NCBI GenBank assembly: GCA_963934295.1
Contig: CAWVXY010000006.1
Location: 52,633-116,632, forward strand
Direction: 5' to 3'
Origin: Seribacter sp963934295
GTDB taxonomy: Bacteria; Verrucomicrobiota; Verrucomicrobiia; Opitutales; Seribacteraceae
Length of the DNA: 64,000 bases
This document shows positions 27,201 through 36,047 of the stretch, piece after piece. Under the pieces are notes generated by a model. It was not told where the DNA came from. It saw only the letters and a list, made by a program, of their open reading frames with translations, and searched no databases. Positions within the stretch are counted from its first letter, which is position 1; each line of letters opens with the position of its first letter. The translations under genes were made by a program, and so were the position numbers.

Positions 27201-28040
27201 ATGCACCTTCCTCTCTGGTTATGCGTTTTACTAATTATAGGATTTCTTTTTGGTGTATTTGCGGCGGTTAAGAACTTTACATCTAAGAGTAAAAAACTTT
27301 GGCCTGAGAATAAACCTCAGAAAAGAGAAGCGAAAGACCAGGATGAGCAAACCAGAAGAGATTTTGTTGCCAATGTTTCGCATGAATTACGTACCCCGGT
27401 ATCGATTATTAAGGGGTTCGCTGACTCTCTTCAGGAAGATTATGAAATCCTTAGCGAGAATAAACGTAAAAGCTTTTTATCCAAAATTCAAAAAAATGCA
27501 GAGAGGCTCAATTCACTTGTTGAGGACCTTCTTGTCTTAGCTAAACTGGAAAAGCCCAAAACTACATTGTCCAAGGAATCGTTTGATCTTTGTGAGCTTG
27601 TCCGAGTAATCGAAGAAGAATTTCTACTAAGAAAAGACTCTTCTCTCCCAAAACTGGTTTTAAATTGTCCATCATCAGCGGTCAGAATTCTTGCTGATCG
27701 GCAAAAATTGGTCAGTGTGTTCGAAAACCTAATCGACAATGCAATTATTCATGCAGAGGGACTTTCCCAGATATCGATTCGAATTAGCGACAACTCTGAA
27801 GATAATTCCATAACCTGCGAAGTGGAAGATGATGGTAAGGGAATTGAGCAGGATGACCAAGAGATGCTCTTTGAGCGTTTTTATCGTGTTGATAAAGGAA
27901 GATCGCGAAATAGAGGCGGAACCGGACTTGGTTTGAGTATTGCACGAGAAATTGTCGACGCACATGGTGGCGAAATTTCTGTGAGAAGTAAAATCGAGTG
28001 TGGAACGATCTTTTCATTTAAGATTCCTAAATCACTCTAG
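27201..28040 (+). CDS. phoR: PhoR-type sensor histidine kinase
   Basis: 279 aa with one N-terminal membrane helix (about 3-22) and no periplasmic or PAS domain, so shorter than typical PhoR (about 430 aa). HisKA contains phospho-acceptor His61 (NVSHELRTPVSIIKGFADSL). The ATP-binding domain has an N box (FENLIDNAIIHA), DDGKGI, FERFYRVDKGRSR and GTGLGLSIAREIV. The SIIKGFADSL run is characteristic of the PhoR group. It presumably phosphorylates the adjacent PhoB. With no sensor domain and no intact PhoU or PstCAB nearby, how it perceives phosphate is unclear. Confidence 0.88.
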   Translation: MHLPLWLCVLLIIGFLFGVFAAVKNFTSKSKKLWPENKPQKREAKDQDEQTRRDFVANVSHELRTPVSIIKGFADSLQEDYEILSENKRKSFLSKIQKNAERLNSLVEDLLVLAKLEKPKTTLSKESFDLCELVRVIEEEFLLRKDSSLPKLVLNCPSSAVRILADRQKLVSVFENLIDNAIIHAEGLSQISIRISDNSEDNSITCEVEDDGKGIEQDDQEMLFERFYRVDKGRSRNRGGTGLGLSIAREIVDAHGGEISVRSKIECGTIFSFKIPKSL

Positions 28041-28094
28041 ATCAGGATAAAAGAATAAACCGAAGGTATTATTCTAAAAGGCTGTATTTTTAAT

Positions 28095-28136
28095 TGTAAC
28101 ATAATTGTAACAATCATGACCCAATTATGTAAGATT
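28095..28136 (+). promoter_or_regulatory. Pho-box-like array, 11-bp repeats upstream of the second porin
   Basis: TGTAAC, TGTAAC, TGACCC and TGTAAG begin at 28095, 28106, 28117 and 28128, exactly 11 bases apart; the first two units share the longer AATTGTAAC. Four half-sites at an 11-bp period is the architecture of tandem Pho boxes bound head-to-tail by PhoB dimers. The array ends about 20 bases before the porin ATG and lies just after phoBR. The bases differ from the E. coli CTGTCAT consensus. Confidence 0.7.
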
Positions 28137-28155
28137 CGAATGATAAAAAAGAAAG

Positions 28156-29307
28156 ATGTCCTATACAAAGCCCTTAGCCTTTATAAAATTTATTATTCGT
28201 AATCTTTCCTATTTGCTTGGAGTAGTAGCCGCTGTTCATTCCGGCAATGGCCAAAATAGTAGCTATGATGAAATTTGGGAGAAAGTTGTTCTCTATGAAA
28301 ACGAAGAGAATTCATGGATCAGTAAGTTTTGGCTCACGGGAAGGCTTCAGGGTGAATATCATAGTTTTAAAAATGAAATATCCCCAGCACTTGATCATGA
28401 TGATTATGACTGGAGAAGGTTTCGATTCGGTTTTAAAGCAACATTTTGGGGAGACATAACGCTGCACTCGGAGGCAGACCTTGGCTTAGAGAACGAAGGA
28501 CGGCCTCTATACAACGATCTAACCGATACTTATTTTTCATGGTCCACGGACAATGGGATAAAATTTAAAGTAGGAAAACAATCAGCTCCTTTTACATTGG
28601 ACGGTTCGACATCGTCTAAAAAATTATACACCCTTGAAAGGAGTAAAATTGCCGGAAATATTTGGTTTGGGCAGGAGTATTTTCCTGGTCTTTCCTTATC
28701 AGGTTCCAACAAGGAAATTGATTATTTTGCCGGATTGTATTCAAGCGACAACAAACCAGAATTTGATGGAGCTTTCAAATACGGTCAATTCGGGATCTTA
28801 TCCCTAGGCAGAGACTATGCTGATAAATTTAATCTAGAAAAATCTTACTTCCGCTTAGACTTCATGTTCCAAGACGACGATGGAAATGACGAAGTAGAAG
28901 ACTTTAATGATTGGAAAGGAGCCTATTCCTTTGTAACTAAATGGGAAAACAATGCTTGGTACTTTTGGACTGATCTGAGCTTTGCGGACAGAAAAGAAGG
29001 TGATGTCTGGGGTATTCAGTTGATGCCTTTTTATGATATCACTGATAAGATTCAGGTCATTTTCTGTTACACGCACCTTGAAAGCTCAGGAGACGATCAA
29101 TTAAGAGCAAGTCGATGGGAAGATAGACTCGATCGTGGTGCATACCGTGGAGATGACCTTACCGAGTATTTTTTAGGGTTGAATCACTTTTTTTATGGTC
29201 ACAAACTAAAATGGCAAAATGGTCTGCAATACACCGAGCTCGAACAAGCTGGCACAAAAGAATATGAAGGTTGGGGATTCACCACTGCATTTCGCATTAG
29301 TTGGTAA
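28156..29307 (+). CDS. phosphate-selective porin, OprO/OprP type (second copy)
   Basis: 383 aa with an N-terminal hydrophobic signal that runs to about NGQ. Most of the mature sequence aligns with the porin at 23312 without large gaps, with long identical runs such as FKVGKQSAPFTLDGSTSSKK and HKLKWQNGLQY, and ends in the same FTTAFRISW. A longer acidic segment DDDGNDEVEDFND falls in one loop. It would form an anion-selective outer-membrane channel for phosphate. An 11-bp periodic Pho-box-like array precedes it and a Na/Pi cotransporter follows after 42 bases, making a two-membrane uptake route under probable PhoB control. Confidence 0.87.
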   Translation: MSYTKPLAFIKFIIRNLSYLLGVVAAVHSGNGQNSSYDEIWEKVVLYENEENSWISKFWLTGRLQGEYHSFKNEISPALDHDDYDWRRFRFGFKATFWGDITLHSEADLGLENEGRPLYNDLTDTYFSWSTDNGIKFKVGKQSAPFTLDGSTSSKKLYTLERSKIAGNIWFGQEYFPGLSLSGSNKEIDYFAGLYSSDNKPEFDGAFKYGQFGILSLGRDYADKFNLEKSYFRLDFMFQDDDGNDEVEDFNDWKGAYSFVTKWENNAWYFWTDLSFADRKEGDVWGIQLMPFYDITDKIQVIFCYTHLESSGDDQLRASRWEDRLDRGAYRGDDLTEYFLGLNHFFYGHKLKWQNGLQYTELEQAGTKEYEGWGFTTAFRISW

Positions 29308-29349
29308 ACAGGGAATCATTAAAATTTAAACACTAAATAAAAATTTATT

Positions 29350-31185
29350 ATGGCTAATGTAACGACTTGGGAATTTATTGTAGGCTTTTTATACATACTT
29401 GGCGGTCTGGGTATTTTTCTTTTTGGAATGCGGGTGATGAGCGAAGGTATTCAAAAAGTGGCTGGAGAAGGAATGCGGAGAATAATGGCGACTATGACCC
29501 AAAACCGGTTTTTTGGGCTTGGCACGGGTTTGTTGGTCACTTGCTTGGTTCAATCGTCTTCAGCCACCACTGTCATGGTAGTCAGCTTTGTAAATGCTCA
29601 ATTACTTACTCTGATGGAATCGATTGGTGTGATCATGGGAGCAAACCTTGGGACCACCCTTACCGGTTGGATTATTGCAACCATAGGAAAGTTTAGTTTA
29701 TCGAAAATTGCTCTGCCGATTATTGGTATCGGATTACCGCTTGTATTTATGAGCAAGCCAAAATTCAAGCATACTGGAGAGTTCCTCGTTGGTTTTGGCT
29801 TATTATTTTTTGGACTCAGTGAGTTAAAAAATGCAGTTCCTGATGTTAAAAGTTTACTTAAGAGTTCCGATCCTGGAGATCAATTATTGGTACAGGATAT
29901 TCAAGGATTTATTGAACAACTTAATAGCTATGGTTTTGGGTCTGTCATTATTTTCCTAATTATCGGAGTCTTTCTTACAATTTTGGTGCAGTCCTCATCA
30001 GCCGCGATGGGCATTACTATTATTGTGGCGATAAATGGTTGGATTAATTTTGAGATCGCGGCCGCTATTGTTCTTGGGGAAAATATTGGTACCACTGTTA
30101 CTGCATGGCTTGCCTCTTTGGGTGCAAATATTAATGCAAAAAGAGCCGCACGGGCACACTTTATCTTCAACATCGCTGGTGTATGTTGGATGTTACTTCT
30201 ATTCTATCCCTTTATTGGCATGCTTGACGAGATTATGCCGGGTGCCATCTACACTGAAGATGTCACGCAAGCCGAGGCAGTTGCTTATTTAGAAGATAAC
30301 GATTTTACAGGCGATCCGACTGAAGATGACCTATCCAAAGCTAGTAAAGCGATTGTAGATAGAAACATTCCCCTGCACTTATCTCTTTTCCACACATTAT
30401 TTAATCTGGCCAATATCGCATTATTGATTGGATTTGCTCCTCATTTGGGTCGGTTAGTCGAACGTCTCGTTAAGCCAAAAACACACGATGGTAATGCACC
30501 CAAACCGGGTAGTCTCGCATCACTTCACTACGAAGGGTCCGGTGTTCTTCCTAAAACAGGAGAGCTTAACCTCGCCCTTGTTGAAGCCGAAATTGATCGG
30601 TTGGCGGCCATTACACGCTATATGTTTGAAGGGTTTGTTGAAGTATTCGAAAGCCCGGATGCGGATAAGAGTGACCTTATAAAAGAACTGAAGGAACTTG
30701 AAGAGAAATGTGATGATCTTGCGTTTGAGATTACTCAAACCTTAATTTATTGCACCACGGAGAGCCTAGCCGGGGAAAGAGCCCTTCGCGTTACCTCGCT
30801 CCTTCGTGTTACCGGTGAGCTTGAGGATATCGGTGACTGCTGCCACCGCCTAGTTCAACTAGCACATCGAAAATATCGAAAGAACCGAGTGTTACCTCAG
30901 GAAACTCTTCGTGAGATAAAAGTCTTTTCCGAGCAGATCCTTGATTTTATGGAATTGTATCAAACCCACCTTAAGGATGGAAGTGTTCCAGATATTGAAA
31001 AAGCTGAAATGATAGAGGATCGTATTGATGCTTCCAGGAAATCCTTACGCAAAAATGCAGTTAAACGAATGCAGGATAAAGAAAACTTAAAGGCTGAAAT
31101 GATCTATATCGATATACTGAATGAAATGGAAAGTATTGGAAACGATGCTCTCAATGTTGTTCAAGCTCTCAATCATGTGGTCTGA
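29350..31185 (+). CDS. Na+/phosphate cotransporter (NptA/YjbB type) with C-terminal PhoU-like domain
   Basis: 611 aa. The N-terminal membrane part has the inverted repeat of the family: QSSSATT at Q68 and QSSSAAM at Q214, each followed by a glycine-rich GANLGTT or GENIGTT loop. The C-terminal portion (about 410-600) is a helical PhoU-like domain with ELEDIGDCCHRLVQLA. It moves phosphate across the inner membrane with sodium; bacterial homologues include both importers and exporters. It apparently shares a transcript with the porin 42 bases upstream. With pstCAB absent nearby, it is the only inner-membrane phosphate route in this region, and its PhoU domain could gate it. Confidence 0.9.
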   Translation: MANVTTWEFIVGFLYILGGLGIFLFGMRVMSEGIQKVAGEGMRRIMATMTQNRFFGLGTGLLVTCLVQSSSATTVMVVSFVNAQLLTLMESIGVIMGANLGTTLTGWIIATIGKFSLSKIALPIIGIGLPLVFMSKPKFKHTGEFLVGFGLLFFGLSELKNAVPDVKSLLKSSDPGDQLLVQDIQGFIEQLNSYGFGSVIIFLIIGVFLTILVQSSSAAMGITIIVAINGWINFEIAAAIVLGENIGTTVTAWLASLGANINAKRAARAHFIFNIAGVCWMLLLFYPFIGMLDEIMPGAIYTEDVTQAEAVAYLEDNDFTGDPTEDDLSKASKAIVDRNIPLHLSLFHTLFNLANIALLIGFAPHLGRLVERLVKPKTHDGNAPKPGSLASLHYEGSGVLPKTGELNLALVEAEIDRLAAITRYMFEGFVEVFESPDADKSDLIKELKELEEKCDDLAFEITQTLIYCTTESLAGERALRVTSLLRVTGELEDIGDCCHRLVQLAHRKYRKNRVLPQETLREIKVFSEQILDFMELYQTHLKDGSVPDIEKAEMIEDRIDASRKSLRKNAVKRMQDKENLKAEMIYIDILNEMESIGNDALNVVQALNHVV

Positions 31186-31246
31186 TTATTTTTTAATAAG
31201 TTAATTATTTCATACAGCTTGCCTTCTTTACGCCTTTTGTTGAAAA

Positions 31247-31252
31247 AAGGAG
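31247..31252 (+). promoter_or_regulatory. ribosome binding site supporting the ABC ATPase start
   Basis: AAGGAG lies 3 bases before the ATG at 31256. One of the few clear Shine-Dalgarno sequences in the window, and it fixes that start. Confidence 0.65.
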
Positions 31253-31255
31253 AAG

Positions 31256-31942
31256 ATGAGTTTGCTTAAGGTTAACCAGTTAAAAAAATCATTTTCTTCC
31301 CCCGAGGGAGAAAATATTGATATTGTTGATGTAGATAATTTCACTTTGGCTTCATCCGAGTTTTGTGGAATGCGTGGAGAAAGTGGTTCTGGTAAAACTA
31401 CATTTTTACACCTTCTTGCAGGAATCCTGTCACCGGATGATGGATTAATAGAACTTGAGGGACAAGATACTGTACAGATGAATAGCTCAAAGAAAGATTC
31501 ATTGCGAGCTGGTAAAATTGGTTATGTTTTTCAGTCTTTTAACCTTCTTCAAGGCTTTAGCTGTATAGAGAATTTGAAATTAGCAATGTCATTTGCAGGT
31601 CGCTCCGACCATCAATATGCAGTTGATCTTCTTGACCGGGTTGGGCTTTCTGAACGTTTACACTATTATCCTCACCAACTTTCAATCGGACAGCAACAGA
31701 GAGTTGCACTCGCTCGGGCACTGGTAAATCAACCTAAACTCGTTTTAGCCGATGAGCCAACCGGTAATTTAGATCCTTTAAACGCATGTAAAGCTATCGA
31801 ACTGTTACATGAACTATGTCAGGAAGCAAATTCCGCTCTCCTGGTTGTTAGCCATGACGATGCGATCATTCAAAGTTTTGACAGGCAGGTTGATTGGGGG
31901 GTAATTAACCGTTCAAGAGTAATTAATTCACTAGCAATTTAA
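31256..31942 (+). CDS. ABC transporter ATP-binding protein, LolD/MacB type
   Basis: 228 aa, a single nucleotide-binding domain. Walker A GESGSGKTTF near residue 43, Q-loop VFQSFNLLQ, signature LSIGQQQRVALARAL (variant of LSGGQ), Walker B LVLADEPTGNLD and switch His in VVSHDD. The GNLD after Walker B is typical of LolD/FtsE/MacB ATPases that work with FtsX-type permeases. The permease follows after 7 bases and a DUF3299 lipoprotein after that. The trio probably exports or relocates a ligand from the inner membrane or periplasm. Confidence 0.9.
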   Translation: MSLLKVNQLKKSFSSPEGENIDIVDVDNFTLASSEFCGMRGESGSGKTTFLHLLAGILSPDDGLIELEGQDTVQMNSSKKDSLRAGKIGYVFQSFNLLQGFSCIENLKLAMSFAGRSDHQYAVDLLDRVGLSERLHYYPHQLSIGQQQRVALARALVNQPKLVLADEPTGNLDPLNACKAIELLHELCQEANSALLVVSHDDAIIQSFDRQVDWGVINRSRVINSLAI

Positions 31943-31949
31943 TTCTGAA

Positions 31950-33167
31950 GTGAAAACAAATTTTCAAACACTATGTCTATTGTGCATACGGGGCGTTAAA
32001 CAGTTTGCATTTTCTTCTTTTGTTGCCTCTCTGGCCATTGCTATGGCTGGTGGACTATTTTTGGGAACTTGGAAAATAAAAGAAGGTACACAAGATGCCT
32101 TTAATCTTTCCTCTGGTGGATTTGATGCAGTTTTAGGTGCCCGAGGTTCAAAATTGCAGCTTATTTTAAATGCGATTTATCATCTGGAGGCATCTCCTGG
32201 AAATCTTAAATGGGAACAATATGAAATCATAAAAAATACTCCAGGAGTAAAGGCCGCTTACCCACTTGCCGTTGGAGATAATTTTATGGGATACCGATTG
32301 GTAGGTACACTAACTTCTTTGTTTGAAGATCATGAATGGAAAGAGGGAGTTAAATATCAAGTTCAAGGAGGAGGACGTGTTTTTTCCGATAATGCAAAAG
32401 AAGCACTGGTCGGAAATTTTGTTGCCAACAAATTGAACCTGAAAGTGGGGGACACCTTCCAACCTTACCATGGTCTCACCTTTAGGGAGGACAGTAAACA
32501 TGATGAAACCTATGTTATTGTAGGAATTTTAGATGCTACAGGTACCCCTGCTGATAAAGTAATTTGGGTTCCAATAAAAGGAATTCAATTAATGGAGGGG
32601 CATGCAAAAGAATATGCCTCCTCGGTTAGTGCGGTTCTAGTCAAATTAAGAGGTGCTGCTGGATTTGCCTTAGAAATGAAATATAATAAACAGGGTAATC
32701 AAGCCACTTTAGCATGGCCCATTGCGGCAACCCTAGCCCAATTTTTCGACCGTTTAATTTGGTTTGAAAAAGTACTTGAATGGATTGCTTACCTTGTTGG
32801 ATTAGTTGCTGGCTTAATCATTTTAGCGGTCTTACGAAATTCTATGAACGAAAGAAAGCGAGAATTTGCTATTTTGCGCTGCCTTGGTGCCAGTAGAAGT
32901 TTTATAATAAGAGTCGTTCTTGGCCAATCTTTGATCATTTCCTTGTTCGGTATGATCGGTTCATTATTAATTTATTTTATAATGAGTGGAGTTGCATCCT
33001 ATTTTATAAGAGAGCAAACAGGAGTTCTTTTAGATCCACTATCCATAGACTTTACTTTTATCTATGTATTTTTGGTAATTTTATTTTTAGGGTTAATCAG
33101 TGCACTACCTTCCGCATTTCAAGCTTATCGAGTCGATATAAGCAAAAGCCTAAGGCCTTTAGCTTAA
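31950..33167 (+). CDS. ABC transporter permease, FtsX/MacB type
   Basis: 405 aa from GTG. An N-terminal membrane helix (about 18-36) is followed by a periplasmic MacB-PCD-like domain (about 40-260) and three C-terminal helices with the FtsX motif NSMNERKREFAILRCLGASR. This four-helix form pairs with LolD-type ATPases, here encoded 7 bases upstream. The periplasmic domain contains GFDAVLGARGSKLQL. It is distinct from the larger ten-helix FtsX protein at the left end of the window. Confidence 0.88.
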   Translation: MKTNFQTLCLLCIRGVKQFAFSSFVASLAIAMAGGLFLGTWKIKEGTQDAFNLSSGGFDAVLGARGSKLQLILNAIYHLEASPGNLKWEQYEIIKNTPGVKAAYPLAVGDNFMGYRLVGTLTSLFEDHEWKEGVKYQVQGGGRVFSDNAKEALVGNFVANKLNLKVGDTFQPYHGLTFREDSKHDETYVIVGILDATGTPADKVIWVPIKGIQLMEGHAKEYASSVSAVLVKLRGAAGFALEMKYNKQGNQATLAWPIAATLAQFFDRLIWFEKVLEWIAYLVGLVAGLIILAVLRNSMNERKREFAILRCLGASRSFIIRVVLGQSLIISLFGMIGSLLIYFIMSGVASYFIREQTGVLLDPLSIDFTFIYVFLVILFLGLISALPSAFQAYRVDISKSLRPLA

Positions 33168-33243
33168 TTTAATTTTAATAAAATTTAAATTAGACTGCTA
33201 AGGACTTGCGACTTAGTCTTTCTAAGGTAATCCTAGTTGTGTT

Positions 33244-33978
33244 ATGCAGATTAAACCATATTTACTTTTATTTTTTCTGTTTCTATTTTCCTGTGCCCAA
33301 GAAAATAAAGAAGAAGTTTTAAAAAAATCACCACCGATTGGTGAACCAATTAAAGGTGAACCAATTGTATCGGATAGCTTGGATTCAAATCAAACGGAAC
33401 CAACTCTCAATAAAGATTTACCTTCTATTGAACCTGATAAACGAACTGATCTAGGAGAGACAATTGAGGAGGGGCTGGTTATAAATGGTGTCCGAAAACC
33501 TCAGGATGAAAATTCCACTCAACCTACAATCATAAACAATTTACCTCCCTTGGAGGAGAATAGCGGGTATGAAAGATTGGATTTTCGTGATTTAGTAAAT
33601 TTTACTTATGAAGTTACTTGGGAAGGGGATGGGCAAGAGTTTGATTTTTCTGCTTATTCAAAACGTGTCCCAAAACGACTAAGGGAAAAGTCGGGATTAT
33701 CAATTGCAGTGGAGGGTTTCATGATTCCGACTATTGTTGATGAAAACAATAAAGTAAAAGAGTTCCTGCTCCTCCCCGATCAAATGAGTTGTTGTTTTGG
33801 GCAAAGCCCAGAAGCGAATGGATGGGTCGTAGTAAGTGCCAAAGAAGGCGTCGAAGTACTTATGGATCAAATAATACGAGCCACCGGAACACTAACTGTG
33901 GAGGAGCGTTGGGACGAAGAATTTTTTGTGGGTCTATACCACTTGGACTGTAATGAAATTACCGGCCCGTCCTTGTGA
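33244..33978 (+). CDS. DUF3299 lipoprotein
   Basis: 244 aa. Lipobox near residue 17 (FLFSC). A low-complexity Pro/Glu/Asn-rich linker (about 20-110) includes a small repeat, IGEPIKGEPI. The DUF3299 domain (about 125-240) has the signature EGFMIPT, LLPDQMSCCFGQSPEANGWV and GLYHLDC. The paired cysteines may bind metal, but the function of DUF3299 is not established. It lies 76 bases after the FtsX permease. I recall DUF3299 genes next to LolD/FtsX-type ABC genes in other bacteria, including a zinc-linked locus in Vibrio, but could not check this here. Confidence 0.8.
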   Translation: MQIKPYLLLFFLFLFSCAQENKEEVLKKSPPIGEPIKGEPIVSDSLDSNQTEPTLNKDLPSIEPDKRTDLGETIEEGLVINGVRKPQDENSTQPTIINNLPPLEENSGYERLDFRDLVNFTYEVTWEGDGQEFDFSAYSKRVPKRLREKSGLSIAVEGFMIPTIVDENNKVKEFLLLPDQMSCCFGQSPEANGWVVVSAKEGVEVLMDQIIRATGTLTVEERWDEEFFVGLYHLDCNEITGPSL

Positions 33979-33987
33979 GAAGTAAAA

Positions 33988-34590
33988 CTATTTCTCTTTG
34001 GCTGCTTTTTTAGGTTTCTTTGCCGCCCCGACAGACACTTTTTTCATAACATCAGGATCATCGACAGAACCATTGTCTGTTCTTGAACCTAATTTGATCT
34101 TATCAACAAACTCCATTCCTTCAACTACTTGTCCCCAGACTGTATACTGGCCATCCAAGAAGGATGAATCATCAAAACAAATAAAGAACTGACTATTGGC
34201 ACTGTCTGGACTCGATGACCTAGCCATGGAGCATGTACCCTTGGTGTGTTTACGATCGTTGAACTCTTCTTTTAAATCAGGTAGATCCGATCCCCCTGTT
34301 CCAACTCTTCTTTTGCTGAAATCCTTCGAGTTTCCGTATTCAACATCTCCTGTTTGTGCCATAAAACCCTCGATCACCCGATGAAAAACAACCCCGTCAT
34401 ACTTTCCTTCACTGGCTAACTTTTTGATTCTTTCAACATGCTTTGGAGCATCGTCCTTAAATAATTCAATCACAACTTTTCCATCTTTAAGTTCAATGAT
34501 TAATGTGTTTTCTGGATTTAACTTTTCTGTTTTAGCTTCTGACATGGCAAAAGGAAGCAGGAACACGAGTAACGCGAAATACTTCTTCAT
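33988..34590 (-). CDS. secreted cyclophilin-type peptidyl-prolyl isomerase
   Basis: 200 aa with a signal peptide (cleavage near MSEA). Cyclophilin core: VVFHRVIEGFMAQTGD, containing the catalytic Arg and Phe, then SMARSSSPDSANSQFFICF and LDGQYTVWGQVVEGMEFVDKI. It would speed prolyl isomerisation of envelope proteins. The C-terminus is Lys/Ala-rich (AAKKPKKAAKEK). Convergent with the DUF3299 gene, only 9 bases between stops. Confidence 0.92.
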   Translation of the reverse strand: MKKYFALLVFLLPFAMSEAKTEKLNPENTLIIELKDGKVVIELFKDDAPKHVERIKKLASEGKYDGVVFHRVIEGFMAQTGDVEYGNSKDFSKRRVGTGGSDLPDLKEEFNDRKHTKGTCSMARSSSPDSANSQFFICFDDSSFLDGQYTVWGQVVEGMEFVDKIKLGSRTDNGSVDDPDVMKKVSVGAAKKPKKAAKEK

Positions 34591-34623
34591 AGTTTAATGA
34601 TTATGGTTAGATTAAGGGTGAAA

Positions 34624-34647
34624 TTTGAGTTTTTATATCAACTCAAA
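34624..34647 (-). terminator. hairpin, probable terminator of the DUF1549-DUF1501 operon
   Basis: TTTGAGTT pairs perfectly with AACTCAAA around an 8-base loop. On the minus strand it lies 77 bases after the DUF1501 stop and is followed by TTT. It is also 33 bases upstream of the cyclophilin start, so an operator role is possible. Confidence 0.42.
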
Positions 34648-34724
34648 ATGAGGTTTTGGTAAAGAGTGAAATTGAAAATTTTCTATTCAGTCGGTTTTAA
34701 ACCTTTAAGAGAATAAAGACTAAC

Positions 34725-36026
34725 TTAAATTAACTGTGTTATGGGTTGCCCTTTATCAGAGAGGGTAAAAGGCCGCCTTGTTGGGGAGTAAATGATTTCA
34801 TCCAGAGGTAAACCTAGAGAAAAGGCAATTGTAGCATTGAGGTCGGGGATTTCTACCTTTTGATCAATTACTTCTCTTCCTTCCTTATCCGTTTTGCCCC
34901 ATACCTGGCCTCCTTTGATTCCTCCACCTGCCAGCATGCAGGAGAAAGCCTTGGGGTAATGGTCACGTCCGTCATTTACATTAATATTAGGGGTTCTTCC
35001 AAATTCAGTCGCAAGTACAACTAATGTTTCTTCGAGCATTCCTCTTCGTTCCAAATCAGCCAGTAAAGCGGAAAGTGCCTGGTCTAAAATCGCACTCTGT
35101 TCAGGAACTCGGGAAAAGTTATTTTGATGGGTGTCCCATCCTCCAAGTTGAACTTCCACAAACCTAACTTGTCGTTCAACAAGGCGCCGGGCAAGCAATA
35201 CGCCCTGCCCAAACCTATCTTCCCCATAAGACTCTCTTGCCTGCTGTGTTTCTTTACTAAGATCAAAGGCTGAGAGATCGCCGCTTTTCATTAAACGAAT
35301 AGCGTCATCGTACATGTTGGCATAGGAATTTACTTTCGCAGATCCATATTTTTTTACGAAGGATTCATCAAGCTTTTGGGAAAAATCGAGTCTTTTCTCA
35401 AATGTATTATTGGTTAGGCCCGGGTGCATTTTACTATTTCTCAGACCGGCTTCTGGATCTCCGATCGCAAGAGGTTGATGAGATGATGGCAGAAAGCCCG
35501 CAAGGGGGTGACGGCTACCTCCGTTTACGACCACAGCACCTGGAAGGGTAGGGTTAAAGCGACCATCAAGCTTTGTCATCCATGAACCCATGGTAGGATG
35601 TTTAATGGTCGCCCTTTGTGCATAGCTGGTGTGCATGAAATAATTACCCTGTTCATGTGCACCTTTTGTTGATGTCATTCCGCGAATCACGGCTATTTTA
35701 TCTGCGTGGTTTGCGAGTAGGGGTAAGTTTTCAGCAAGTTTTAGATGATCAACCTTTGTGTTAATAGCCTGTGTGGGACCACCGGTTTCGGTGCCCGGTT
35801 TTGGGTCAAGGGTGTCAATATGTGTCATTCCACCAGACATGTATAGGTAGATGACATTTTTTGCCTTGGGTGCATGATTAAGTGGCCGGTTTAAACCAAG
35901 TCCAGCTCCTTGGAGTGGCAGTGAGCCTGCCCATGGTAAAATACTTACTCCCAGAAGTCCTTTTGCAGCTAAGCTAATAAAACGCCTGCGTTCCAATTCT
36001 TCCGATTTGTTGATTGTCGCGTCCAT
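34725..36026 (-). CDS. DUF1501 family secreted protein
   Basis: 433 aa. ERRRFISLAAKGLLG is a Tat-like signal. DUF1501 features: VIYLYMSGGMTHIDTLDPKPG near residue 58, GSWMTKLDGRF, RFVEVQLGGWDTHQNN, VVLATEFGRTPNIN and GGGIKGGQVWGKTD. The Asp/His motifs are those of the alkaline-phosphatase/sulfatase-like superfamily, but activity has not been established for the family. It lies 21 bases after the DUF1549/DUF1553 gene, the standard pairing in Planctomycetota and Verrucomicrobiota. Confidence 0.92.
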   Translation of the reverse strand: MDATINKSEELERRRFISLAAKGLLGVSILPWAGSLPLQGAGLGLNRPLNHAPKAKNVIYLYMSGGMTHIDTLDPKPGTETGGPTQAINTKVDHLKLAENLPLLANHADKIAVIRGMTSTKGAHEQGNYFMHTSYAQRATIKHPTMGSWMTKLDGRFNPTLPGAVVVNGGSRHPLAGFLPSSHQPLAIGDPEAGLRNSKMHPGLTNNTFEKRLDFSQKLDESFVKKYGSAKVNSYANMYDDAIRLMKSGDLSAFDLSKETQQARESYGEDRFGQGVLLARRLVERQVRFVEVQLGGWDTHQNNFSRVPEQSAILDQALSALLADLERRGMLEETLVVLATEFGRTPNINVNDGRDHYPKAFSCMLAGGGIKGGQVWGKTDKEGREVIDQKVEIPDLNATIAFSLGLPLDEIIYSPTRRPFTLSDKGQPITQLI

Positions 36027-36047
36027 GATTTTGTTGAGTTCAGTATT

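Noticed and set aside
33193..33218. Possible terminator (GACT...AGTC) before the DUF3299 gene
   Set aside because: The stem needs a three-base bulge and the T-run is short; the DUF3299 gene more likely belongs with the ABC genes.
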